Source: Knoellia flava TL1
Lineage (GTDB): Bacteria > Actinomycetota > Actinomycetes > Actinomycetales > Dermatophilaceae
DNA: 64,000 nt
Reading direction: 5' to 3'
Assembly (NCBI RefSeq): GCF_000768675.1
Contig: NZ_AVPI01000021.1
Location: 1-64,000, forward strand
Shown here: positions 1 to 7,604 of the stretch, one piece after another
Position numbering within the stretch: the stretch's first letter is position 1
Layout of the letters: each line of letters begins with the position of its first letter
Program-made: the position numbers and the translations under genes
The notes under the pieces: model-generated
What the model was told of the DNA's origin: nothing
Database searches by the model: none
Seen by the model: only the letters and a program-made list of their open reading frames with translations

Positions 1-1479
1 CTCGCGGGTGGGGCGGCGGGCGCCCGCGCCGACCGTGACCTCGACGCGGTGCTCGCCATCCTGCGCGCGGCCGCGACCTTCGGCGAGCGCCTGCCGGGCT
101 CCTCGCCGGAGGCCTTCCTCGAGCACGTCCTCGGCCAGGCCGTCCCCGGCGACACCCTGGCCGCACGAGCGCCGGCTGGTGACGCCGTCTCGCTCCTCAC
201 GCCCCAGGCGGCCGCCGGTCGTGAGTGGCCGCTCGTCGTCGTCGCCGGTGTCCAGGAGGGGAGCTGGCCCGACCTCCGGCTGCGCGGTTCGCTCCTCGGC
301 TCGACCGACCTCGTCGACGTCTGCCGGGGGCGCGCCGGCGGGCACCGCGCCGCCCTCGCCGCCGTCCGTCACGACGAGACCCGGCTCTTCCACGTCGCAG
401 TGTCGCGGGCCACCCGTCGACTCCTCGTCACCGCCGTCCGGAGCGAGGACGAGCAGCCGTCGCCCTACCTCGACGTCGTCGACCCGCTGCCCGACGAGCT
501 CGAGCGGCGCGAGGTGAGCGACTGGACGCGGCCGATGACCCTCCCGTCGCTCGTCGGCACGCTGCGCCGCGACGTCGTGTCGGACGACCCGGGACGGCGT
601 GGGGCCGCCATCACCGCCCTCGCTCGCCTCGCCCGTGAGGGCGTCCCGGGCGCCGACCCGGCGACGTGGTGGGTGCTGCACGGGCTGTCCGACGACCGCC
701 CGCGCCGGGGCCCCGGCGACACCGTGCGCGTGCGTCCGTCGACCATCGACGCCTTCGGCTCGTGCCAGCTCAAGTGGGCCCTCACGACCGCGGGCGGCGA
801 CGGCCCGATGATTGGGCAGCGCGACGTCGGCACGCTCGTCCACGAGATCGCCGCCGAGGGTGACGCCGACGCGGCCACGATGCGCGGGCTGCTCGACGAG
901 CGCTGGTCCCGCCTCGGGCTGCCGCCGGGCTGGGCGACCGATCTCAAGAAGCGCGAGGCCGGCAAGATGCTCGACCGGCTCGCCCGCTTCTTCGACGAGA
1001 ACACCGCCGCCGGGTGGCGACGGCTCGCCGCCGAGGAGTCGATGCGCGTCGAGCTCGGACGCGTCCAGCTGCGAGGCAGCGTCGACCGGCTCGACGTCGG
1101 CCGGGACGGTGGCGTGCGCGTCATCGACTACAAGACCGGCTCGAGCAAGCCCCGGACCGACGACGTGCCCCGTCACGCCCAGCTCGGCGCCTACCAGCTC
1201 GCCGTGACGTCGGGTGCCTTCGGGCACCTCGGCGTCGAGCCCGTGTCCGCCGGTGCTGCCCTGCTGCACCTCGGCAAGGCGGCCAACCAGAAGACGACGA
1301 TCCAGGTCCAGCCACCGCTCTCGCGCGACGAGGACCCGGGGTGGGCTGAGGAGCTCGTCCGCGGGACGGGAGCGGCGATGGCCGGCGCGACGTTCACGGC
1401 GACCCCCACCGACGAGGTGTGCCGCACGTGTCCGGTGCGCAGCTCCTGCCCGGCGCAGCCCGAGGGGAGGGCCCTGTGA
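1..1479 (+). CDS. adnA: ATP-dependent helicase-nuclease AdnA-like subunit, C-terminal part (5' end outside window)
   Basis: The frame is open from base 1, so this is the C-terminal ~490 residues. It probably pairs with the next gene as the AdnAB motor-nuclease that resects double-strand breaks. Visible parts are the last helicase motifs (ESLLTPQAAAGREWP-like region, then an HVAVSRATRRLLVTA motif VI) and a RecB-type PD-(D/E)XK nuclease with GTLVHEIA and RVIDYKTGS. A cysteine before the nuclease (FGSCQLKW) plus the terminal CRTCPVRSSC would form the four-cysteine Fe-S site known in AddB/AdnA-type nucleases. The stop overlaps the next start (GTGA). Assignment to AdnA rather than another UvrD/RecB fusion rests on the Fe-S cysteines and the adnB partner. 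Confidence 0.85.
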   Translation, partial: LAGGAAGARADRDLDAVLAILRAAATFGERLPGSSPEAFLEHVLGQAVPGDTLAARAPAGDAVSLLTPQAAAGREWPLVVVAGVQEGSWPDLRLRGSLLGSTDLVDVCRGRAGGHRAALAAVRHDETRLFHVAVSRATRRLLVTAVRSEDEQPSPYLDVVDPLPDELERREVSDWTRPMTLPSLVGTLRRDVVSDDPGRRGAAITALARLAREGVPGADPATWWVLHGLSDDRPRRGPGDTVRVRPSTIDAFGSCQLKWALTTAGGDGPMIGQRDVGTLVHEIAAEGDADAATMRGLLDERWSRLGLPPGWATDLKKREAGKMLDRLARFFDENTAAGWRRLAAEESMRVELGRVQLRGSVDRLDVGRDGGVRVIDYKTGSSKPRTDDVPRHAQLGAYQLAVTSGAFGHLGVEPVSAGAALLHLGKAANQKTTIQVQPPLSRDEDPGWAEELVRGTGAAMAGATFTATPTDEVCRTCPVRSSCPAQPEGRAL

Positions 1480-4400
1480 CCCTCGCACCCGCAGCGGTCC
1501 GCTGGTCGGCCGTCGACGTCTCGCGCGCCATCGGGCTGCCGCACCTGCCGACGCCGGAGCAGACGGCCGTCATCGAGGCGCCCCTGCGGCCACTGCTCGT
1601 CATCGCGGGCGCAGGCTCGGGCAAGACCGAGACGATGGCCGCTCGAGTCGTGTGGCTCGTCGCCAACGGGCTCGCCCAGCCCGACGAGGTCCTCGGACTC
1701 ACCTTCACGCGCAAGGCGGCGACCGAGCTCGCCGAGCGCATCGGCAACCGGCTCGCCCAGCTCGAGCGGGTCGGCCTCTGGACCCCCGCCGCCGAGGACG
1801 GGGCCCCCGCGCTCGGGGCTGCGGTCTCCGTCTCCACCTACCACTCGTATGCCGGCCGGCTCGTCCGCGAGCACGGCCTCCGCCTCGGCTACGAGGCCGA
1901 CACCCGGCTCCTCTCGGAGGCTGCTGCGTGGCAGACGGCCCACGAGGCGGTCTCCCGCTACGACGGACCGATGGACGGCGTCGAGAAGGCGGAGTCGACG
2001 GTGACCGCCGCCGTCGTCGACCTCGCCGGCGAGATGGCCGAGCACCTCCAGTCCCCGGAGTCGGTCGCCGCGCACCTCGACGAGGTGATCGCGCACCTCG
2101 AGGGCATGGAGCGCGGGGACACGAGGAAGAAGGTCCACCCCGCGCGCGGCGAGCTCGACAACCTGAGGCTGCGGCGCGCGGTGGTCCCGATCGTCGAGGA
2201 CTACGCCCGGCTCAAGCGGTCCCGCGACGCGATGGACTTCGCCGACCAGATGGCCCTCGCCGCCCGGCTGGCCATGACCTTCGACGACATCGGCGCCATC
2301 GAGCGCGCCCGCCACCGCGTCGTGCTGCTCGACGAGTTCCAGGACACGTCCGAGGCCCAGCTCGCCCTGCTCAAGGCGCTCTATGCCGCACCGGGCGAGA
2401 CCTCCGCCGTCACGGCCGTGGGTGACCCGCACCAGTCGATCTACGGCTGGCGGGGTGCGAGCGCGACGACCCTGACGAGGTTCGCCGACGAGTTCGCCGA
2501 CCCCGAGCCCGCTCGCCAGTGCGACCTCTCGACGAGCTGGCGCAATGACGCGGCGATCCTCGACGTCGCCAACCACGTCGCGGGCCCGCTGCGCGCGACC
2601 TCGCGCGTGCCCGTGGAGCCGCTCGCGGCCCGTCCCGCAGCGGGCGTCGGGTCGGTCGAGGCAGCGCGCCTGCTCACCTCCGCGGACGAGGCCGACCACC
2701 TGGCGCAGTGGCTCCTGGCGCAGCGCGCCCGGGGCCCGGTGAGCGCCGCGGTCCTGTGCCGCAAGCGTGCCGAGTTCGCCACCGTCACCGCAGCGCTCGA
2801 GGAGCACGACATCCCGCACGAGGTCGTCGGTCTCGGTGGCCTCCTTCTCACGCCCGAGGTCGAGGACGTCGTCGCCCTGCTCCACGTCGTCCAGGACCCC
2901 TCCCGAGGCGACCACCTCGTGCGACTGCTGTCCGGACCGATGATGCGGCTGGGCATCGCCGACCTCGATGCGCTCGCCGCCTGGTCGCGCGAGCAGCAGC
3001 GGCGCCGTGGCGGCTCCGTGGCCCGCCACGAGCGCGACCTCGCACCCGACGCCGCCGACGCGCCCAGCATCGTCGAGGCGCTCGACTCGCTGCCTCCCGC
3101 TGGCTGGGTGGGAGACGAGGGGGAGCGGCTCTCCGACGTCGCGACCGCCCGGCTCGCCGGTCTCGCGTCGACGGTCCAGCGGCTCCGCGGGCTGACCTTC
3201 CTCCCGCTCGCCGACCTCGTCCTCGAGGCCGAGAAGGCACTCGGTCTCGACATCGAGGTCCTGGCGCGGCCCAACTACACCCCGGCGACCGCCCGGGCCC
3301 ACCTCGACGCCTTCGGCGACGTCGCCGCACAGTTCTCGAGCAGCGCCGACCGGCCCACGCTCGGTGGCTTCCTCGACTGGGTCAAAGCAGCCATCGACGA
3401 GGAGCGCGGGCTCGACCGCGGCTTCGCCGACTCGACGCCCGACGCCGTCCAGGTGATGACGATCCACGCCGCGAAGGGTCTCGAGTGGGACGTCGTCGCC
3501 GTGCCCGGCATGGTCGAGAGCACCTTCCCGGCCCACAGCCTGCACACCTCGTCCTTCAAGGACGGCACGTGGCGGATCTCGGATCCCAAGGACAAGGGCT
3601 GGCTCGCGGGACTCCAGGACGGAGGACTGCCCTACGCCCTGCGCGGGGACCGTGACGGCCTGCCGGACCTCGGCTGGCGCAGCGCCGACGGCTGGGACGA
3701 GCTCGCCCGCCGGCTCGAGGACTTCGCTGTCGCCGGCGGACGCCACGCGGTCGCGGAGGAGCGGCGCCTCGCCTACGTCGCGGTGACCCGGGCCCGCCAC
3801 GCGCTGCTGCTCACCTCGAGCGTCTGGGGCCGGCCGAAGACGCCGCGCGTGACGTCGCGCTTCCTCGACGAGGTGGTCGAGGTCGCGGAGTCGGGCACGG
3901 CCGGTGACGCGGTCCGTCGTGGACCGTGGGCCGAGATGCCGGAGCCGCCCGACGACGGCACGGTGCTCCTCAAGCCCGGGTCCGAGGACGGCGCCGAGTT
4001 CCACTGGCCTCTCGACCACCTTGCTCACCGTCGTCGCCGCGCCGAGCCTGCGGCCAGAGCGGTCCGTGACGCCGTCGAGCGGGGGCCCGAGCCGGCCGCC
4101 GACGGGCCCTGGGGGCGTGAGCTGCGCGTGCTCCTCGCCGAGCGCGCCGCCCGGGCCGCCCGTCACGGTGACGCCGTCGAGCTCCCGTCGCACCTGTCGA
4201 CCTCGGCGCTCGTCTCCTTCGCGGCCGACCCCGAGAGGTTCGCCTCCGAGCTCCGGCGCCCGATGCCCTCGGCGCCTGCGCAGGCAGCCCGTCGCGGCAC
4301 CGCGTTCCACGCCTGGGTCGAGGAGCACTACGCACGAGCGGCGATCGTCGACATCCTCGAGCTCCCCGGAAGCGCCGACGAGGACCCTCTGGGTGACGAC

Positions 4401-4778
4401 GAGCTGCCGGCCATGCGGGCGCGCTTCCTCGACAGCCCGTGGGCGACCCGCGAACCGGCCGAGATCGAGACCTCGCTCGAGACCGTCATCGACGGGGTCG
4501 CGATCCGTGGCCGCGTCGACGCGGTCTTCCGCGACGTCGAGGGCGCCGAGTGGGTCATCGTCGACTGGAAGACCGGAAGCCGGCCGACCGGTGAGGTGGC
4601 GCGCGTCCGCGCGCTCCAGCTCGCGGCCTACCGGATCGCGTGGGCGCGTCTGCGGGGGATCGAGCCCGAGCGGGTGCGCGGCGCGTTCTACTACGCCGGC
4701 ACCGGCGAGACGGTCTGGCCGGACCTCGCCGACGAGGCCGGGCTCAGCGCAGTTCTGGAGGCAGTTCCTCGTCGGTGA
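1476..4778 (+). CDS. adnB: ATP-dependent helicase-nuclease AdnB
   Basis: An 1100-aa UvrD-type helicase fused to a C-terminal RecB-like nuclease; with AdnA it unwinds and degrades DNA ends. Walker A GAGSGKT lies near residues 45-51. Walker B is VVLLDEFQDT, followed by GDPHQSIYGWRG, TIHAAKGLEWD and AYVAVTRARH, then the nuclease VIVDWKTGS and QLAAYRIA. It lacks the C-terminal Fe-S cysteines of its partner, as known for AdnB. The start is the GTG at 1476, which overlaps the adnA stop and follows GAGGGGAGG; an upstream in-frame GTG would lie inside adnA. The last 35 bp overlap the convergent phosphotransferase gene. Confidence 0.92.
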   Translation: MTLAPAAVRWSAVDVSRAIGLPHLPTPEQTAVIEAPLRPLLVIAGAGSGKTETMAARVVWLVANGLAQPDEVLGLTFTRKAATELAERIGNRLAQLERVGLWTPAAEDGAPALGAAVSVSTYHSYAGRLVREHGLRLGYEADTRLLSEAAAWQTAHEAVSRYDGPMDGVEKAESTVTAAVVDLAGEMAEHLQSPESVAAHLDEVIAHLEGMERGDTRKKVHPARGELDNLRLRRAVVPIVEDYARLKRSRDAMDFADQMALAARLAMTFDDIGAIERARHRVVLLDEFQDTSEAQLALLKALYAAPGETSAVTAVGDPHQSIYGWRGASATTLTRFADEFADPEPARQCDLSTSWRNDAAILDVANHVAGPLRATSRVPVEPLAARPAAGVGSVEAARLLTSADEADHLAQWLLAQRARGPVSAAVLCRKRAEFATVTAALEEHDIPHEVVGLGGLLLTPEVEDVVALLHVVQDPSRGDHLVRLLSGPMMRLGIADLDALAAWSREQQRRRGGSVARHERDLAPDAADAPSIVEALDSLPPAGWVGDEGERLSDVATARLAGLASTVQRLRGLTFLPLADLVLEAEKALGLDIEVLARPNYTPATARAHLDAFGDVAAQFSSSADRPTLGGFLDWVKAAIDEERGLDRGFADSTPDAVQVMTIHAAKGLEWDVVAVPGMVESTFPAHSLHTSSFKDGTWRISDPKDKGWLAGLQDGGLPYALRGDRDGLPDLGWRSADGWDELARRLEDFAVAGGRHAVAEERRLAYVAVTRARHALLLTSSVWGRPKTPRVTSRFLDEVVEVAESGTAGDAVRRGPWAEMPEPPDDGTVLLKPGSEDGAEFHWPLDHLAHRRRRAEPAARAVRDAVERGPEPAADGPWGRELRVLLAERAARAARHGDAVELPSHLSTSALVSFAADPERFASELRRPMPSAPAQAARRGTAFHAWVEEHYARAAIVDILELPGSADEDPLGDDELPAMRARFLDSPWATREPAEIETSLETVIDGVAIRGRVDAVFRDVEGAEWVIVDWKTGSRPTGEVARVRALQLAAYRIAWARLRGIEPERVRGAFYYAGTGETVWPDLADEAGLSAVLEAVPRR

Positions 4779-6273
4779 GGTCGTCGTCGTGGGTGACGTC
4801 CGCGTCGTCGACGGGTCGCACGGCAGGACGCTCGGTGAAGGAGCGGGGGGTCCACGCCACGTCGTCCTCGTCGTCCTCGTCGACGGGCTCGGCGGCGCCG
4901 GCCGGTGCGCTTACGGAGTCGTCGGAGTCGGCCGCAGCCTCGTCGCCGTCGTCCATGGCGTGCACGGATGTGTCGCGTTGGAACGTCCCGGCCGCGCCGG
5001 TCTCGGCGCCGTCGCTTCCGGTGCCGACTCCGGGGTCGCTTCCGGCGTCCTCGCTCGCAGGACCGTCCGGCCGGGTCGGTGCGGTTTCCGCATCGACGCT
5101 CTCGGAGACAGTGGCCTCCGGCTCGTCGGTCGCGGTGTCGTGAGCAGGGTCGTCGAGCTCGACGTCGTCGGACCGCGCGCCGTCCGACACGGTGTCGACC
5201 GATGCGGGGTCGTCCGTCGAAGATGACGTCGGGGGAGTGATGTCGGTGTCGTCGTCGTCCTCCTCCGCGACGACCGGCGGTGGGGTCGTGCGGCCGCGCA
5301 GCGCCACCGGGGTGAGCGAGCCACGGTGGTAGTCGTCGCCGGGTTGCTCGGCGTGGACCTCGTCATCGAGCCTGCGCAGACGTCCCGAGAGCCCCTCGAC
5401 CGCCGCCGCGTCGCCCCGGGCGTCGGCACGCATGAGCTCCGCGAGGATGCCGAGCTCGGAGGCGAGCCGCGCCCGCACGACGAGGTTGGCGTCCGGGCGC
5501 TCGACCCGAGCGTGGGCATAGGCCTCGAGCACCGTCTCGAGGGCGGCGGGGTCGGCCTCCTCGACGAGCGCGGCGAAGTCGTCGGCAGGGTCCGCGACCT
5601 TGGCGTCCTCCCAGCCGGTGATGCCCCGGATGCGCCCGGTCGAGGAGTCGCTGTCGTCCTCGAAGACCGCGAGCACCTGGTCGCCGGTGAGGTCGCCGTG
5701 CACGCACGTCGGCGCGAACCGCCACAGAGCGACGTCCTCGAGTGCGCGCTCCCACCTCGCGAGCAGCGCGGTGGGGACCCGTCCCGACTCGGCCGCGCGG
5801 TCGAGCTCGGTGAGGCGCCGCCGTCGGTAGGAGTCGGTGTCGTAGGTCGGCATCCCGGCCTCGTCGAAGAGCCGGACGTCGGTGTTGTGCAGCGCGGCGA
5901 GCGCCCGGCCCAGCTCGGCCGCCGGCCCCGGCCCCGCCGGGAGCTCGTCGAACGCGAGGTTGTGGCCCGGCAGGTAGGGATAGATCATCGCCCGGCCGCC
6001 ACCCTTGAGCTCGACGAAGCCGCGCGGCGACGGAATCGTGAACGGCAGTCGGCGGGCGAGCATCTGGAGCAGGGTCACGGTGAGGTCCATGCGGGCGCCG
6101 GCGGCCTCGCTGCGAGGGGCGCGAACGACCCACCGACGGTGCTCACTGTCCTGCACGAAGGCGACGTCGTAGTCCTGGTCCGGGACGCTTGGCAGCGCCT
6201 CGACGCTCACCGGGTTCAGCCCCGGCACGCCGGCACTGGCCAGGGCTGCCAGGAAGGTCGGTGTGCGCTCCAC
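4744..6273 (-). CDS. APH-family phosphotransferase with long acidic C-terminal tail
   Basis: 509 aa. Residues ~1-330 are an aminoglycoside/macrolide phosphotransferase-type kinase fold: VHGDLTGDQVL is the Brenner catalytic loop (H-G-D) and ITGWEDAKVADPADDFAALV holds the DFG-equivalent aspartate. The substrate cannot be read from sequence. The last ~170 residues are low-complexity, rich in D, E, S and T, probably disordered; ordinary members of this family are near 300-330 aa. It is divergent from nudC and its 3' end overlaps adnB. A TACGGT box sits six bases before the GTG start with no Shine-Dalgarno, suggesting a leaderless mRNA. A housekeeping role is more likely than antibiotic resistance given the conserved neighbourhood; this is inference. 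Confidence 0.8.
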   Translation of the reverse strand: MERTPTFLAALASAGVPGLNPVSVEALPSVPDQDYDVAFVQDSEHRRWVVRAPRSEAAGARMDLTVTLLQMLARRLPFTIPSPRGFVELKGGGRAMIYPYLPGHNLAFDELPAGPGPAAELGRALAALHNTDVRLFDEAGMPTYDTDSYRRRRLTELDRAAESGRVPTALLARWERALEDVALWRFAPTCVHGDLTGDQVLAVFEDDSDSSTGRIRGITGWEDAKVADPADDFAALVEEADPAALETVLEAYAHARVERPDANLVVRARLASELGILAELMRADARGDAAAVEGLSGRLRRLDDEVHAEQPGDDYHRGSLTPVALRGRTTPPPVVAEEDDDDTDITPPTSSSTDDPASVDTVSDGARSDDVELDDPAHDTATDEPEATVSESVDAETAPTRPDGPASEDAGSDPGVGTGSDGAETGAAGTFQRDTSVHAMDDGDEAAADSDDSVSAPAGAAEPVDEDDEDDVAWTPRSFTERPAVRPVDDADVTHDDDLTDEELPPELR

Positions 6274-6314
6274 CCGTTCACCGTATGCCGTGGGCGCGCT
6301 CTAGGGTGGGCAAC
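6274..6314. promoter_or_regulatory. Divergent leaderless promoters (phosphotransferase / nudC)
   Basis: The 41-bp gap holds TAGGGT (6302-6307), seven bases before the nudC GTG, and on the other strand TACGGT (6285-6280), six bases before the phosphotransferase GTG. One copy of the dispersed repeat GTATGCCGT (6283-6291) overlaps the minus-strand -10 box. No Shine-Dalgarno fits between the boxes and the starts. Confidence 0.55.
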
Positions 6315-7256
6315 GTGGCCCGAGCAGCGAGTCTTCCGTCCCTGGCCCTCTCCCGCGGCAGCCTCGAACGCCGGAGCGACCTCCGCTCCGAACCCGGCCT
6401 CCTCGAGACCCTGCTCGGCGACCCGTCGACCCGTGTCGTCGAGCTCGTCGACGGTCGTGCGCTCGTCCGTGAGGACGCGGACGGACACATCGCCCTCACC
6501 TACCGGTCACCAGTGCCCGCGGACGCAGGCCGGTTCGTCGCCTATCTGGGGCACGACGCCGAGGTGGGCGGGACGGCATACGTGCTCTCGGTCGCGGAGG
6601 CGGCCGACGCGAGCGGTGACGACTCCGCGCGGCACGGGCTCCGCAGCGTCGGCGCGCAGATGGGCGACCTCGACGCAGGCGTGCTGACGACGGCCACCGG
6701 GCTCGCGAACTGGCATGCGCGACACCGCTTCTGCCCGCAGTGCGGGGCTCCGACCGAGCCCGCACAGGCCGGCTGGATCCGGGTGTGCCCGAGGGACGGC
6801 AGCGAGCACTACCCGCGCACCGACCCCGCCGTCATCATGTCGGTCGTCGACGAGCACGACCGCCTGCTGCTCGCCCGTGGTGTGGGCTTCGCGGCCCAAG
6901 GGATGTCGGTGCTGGCCGGGTTCGTCGAGCCGGGTGAGAGCCTCGCCGCCGCCGTCGCCCGCGAGGTCCACGAGGAGGTCGGCGTGCGGGTCACCGACGT
7001 CACCTACCTCGGCGACCAGCCGTGGCCGTTCCCGTCCTCGCTCATGGTCGGCTTCACCGCGCGCGCCCTCTCGACCGACCTCGTCCTCCAGGAGAACGAG
7101 ATCGAGGAGGCGCGGTGGTTCGACCGCGACGAGCTGGCCCGCGCGGTCGCCGACGGGTCGTTGCGGATCTCGCGGCGGATCTCCATCGCGCGTCGGCTCA
7201 TCGAGCACTGGTACGGCGAGGAGATCGACGCCCCCGAGGTGACGTTGCGGGGCTGA
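6315..7256 (+). CDS. nudC: NAD(+)/NADH diphosphatase NudC
   Basis: 313 aa, the usual length. The Nudix hydrolase cleaves NADH/NAD+ to NMN(H) and AMP and may also decap NAD-RNA. The Nudix box GFVEPGESLAAAVAREVHEE fits GX5EX7REUXEE and is followed by DQPWPFPSS, the family's SQPWPFPxS signature. The preceding zinc ribbon reads CPQC...CPRDGSEHYPR, so the fourth cysteine of the E. coli ribbon is replaced. The chosen GTG has no Shine-Dalgarno but has TAGGGT seven bases upstream; longer in-frame starts would lie inside the divergent gene. It is convergent with the mycoredoxin gene. Confidence 0.92.
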   Translation: MARAASLPSLALSRGSLERRSDLRSEPGLLETLLGDPSTRVVELVDGRALVREDADGHIALTYRSPVPADAGRFVAYLGHDAEVGGTAYVLSVAEAADASGDDSARHGLRSVGAQMGDLDAGVLTTATGLANWHARHRFCPQCGAPTEPAQAGWIRVCPRDGSEHYPRTDPAVIMSVVDEHDRLLLARGVGFAAQGMSVLAGFVEPGESLAAAVAREVHEEVGVRVTDVTYLGDQPWPFPSSLMVGFTARALSTDLVLQENEIEEARWFDRDELARAVADGSLRISRRISIARRLIEHWYGEEIDAPEVTLRG

Positions 7257-7286
7257 CGCCCGTCGGCGGGCCCGGAACGCGGGCGC

Positions 7287-7547
7287 TCAGGCGCCGAGGC
7301 GCTGCTTGACCTCGCCGATCGAGGGGTTCGTCGCCGCCGAGCCGTCGGGGAAGACGACGGTCGGGACGGTCTGGTTGCCACCGTTGACCTGCATGACGTA
7401 GACAGCCGCGTCCTCGTCGCGCTCGATGTCGACGACGTCGTAGGCGATGCCCTCGCGGTCCATCTGCGAGGAGAGGCGCCGACAGTAGCCGCACCAGCTC
7501 GTCGAGTACATCGTCACGGTGCCCGCAGCGGGGGTCTGGGTGCTCAT
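7287..7547 (-). CDS. mrx1: Mycoredoxin (glutaredoxin-like, Mrx1 type)
   Basis: 86-aa thioredoxin-fold protein with the WCGYC active site (Cys19, Cys22), which matches the mycobacterial mycoredoxin and reduces mycothiol mixed disulfides. The TVPTVVF cis-proline segment is present. AGGAG lies upstream of the ATG at 7547. It sits between nudC and divergent uvrD2, the same position as Rv3198A in M. tuberculosis (from memory), and complements the mycothiol-responsive sigR/rsrA pair elsewhere in the window. Confidence 0.92.
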   Translation of the reverse strand: MSTQTPAAGTVTMYSTSWCGYCRRLSSQMDREGIAYDVVDIERDEDAAVYVMQVNGGNQTVPTVVFPDGSAATNPSIGEVKQRLGA

Positions 7548-7604
7548 GGGTCTCCTGTGGAAGGCGTGGACGGACGGTCGGTCCCGACACCTAGGATCGC
7601 ACCG

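Noticed and set aside
1191-4328. A 1045-codon minus-strand frame opposite adnB
   Set aside because: Same antisense effect; all helicase motifs are on the plus strand.
4744-6273. Calling the phosphotransferase a macrolide-resistance gene
   Set aside because: Only the generic APH fold is visible, and the gene sits in a conserved housekeeping block; no resistance claim is supported.
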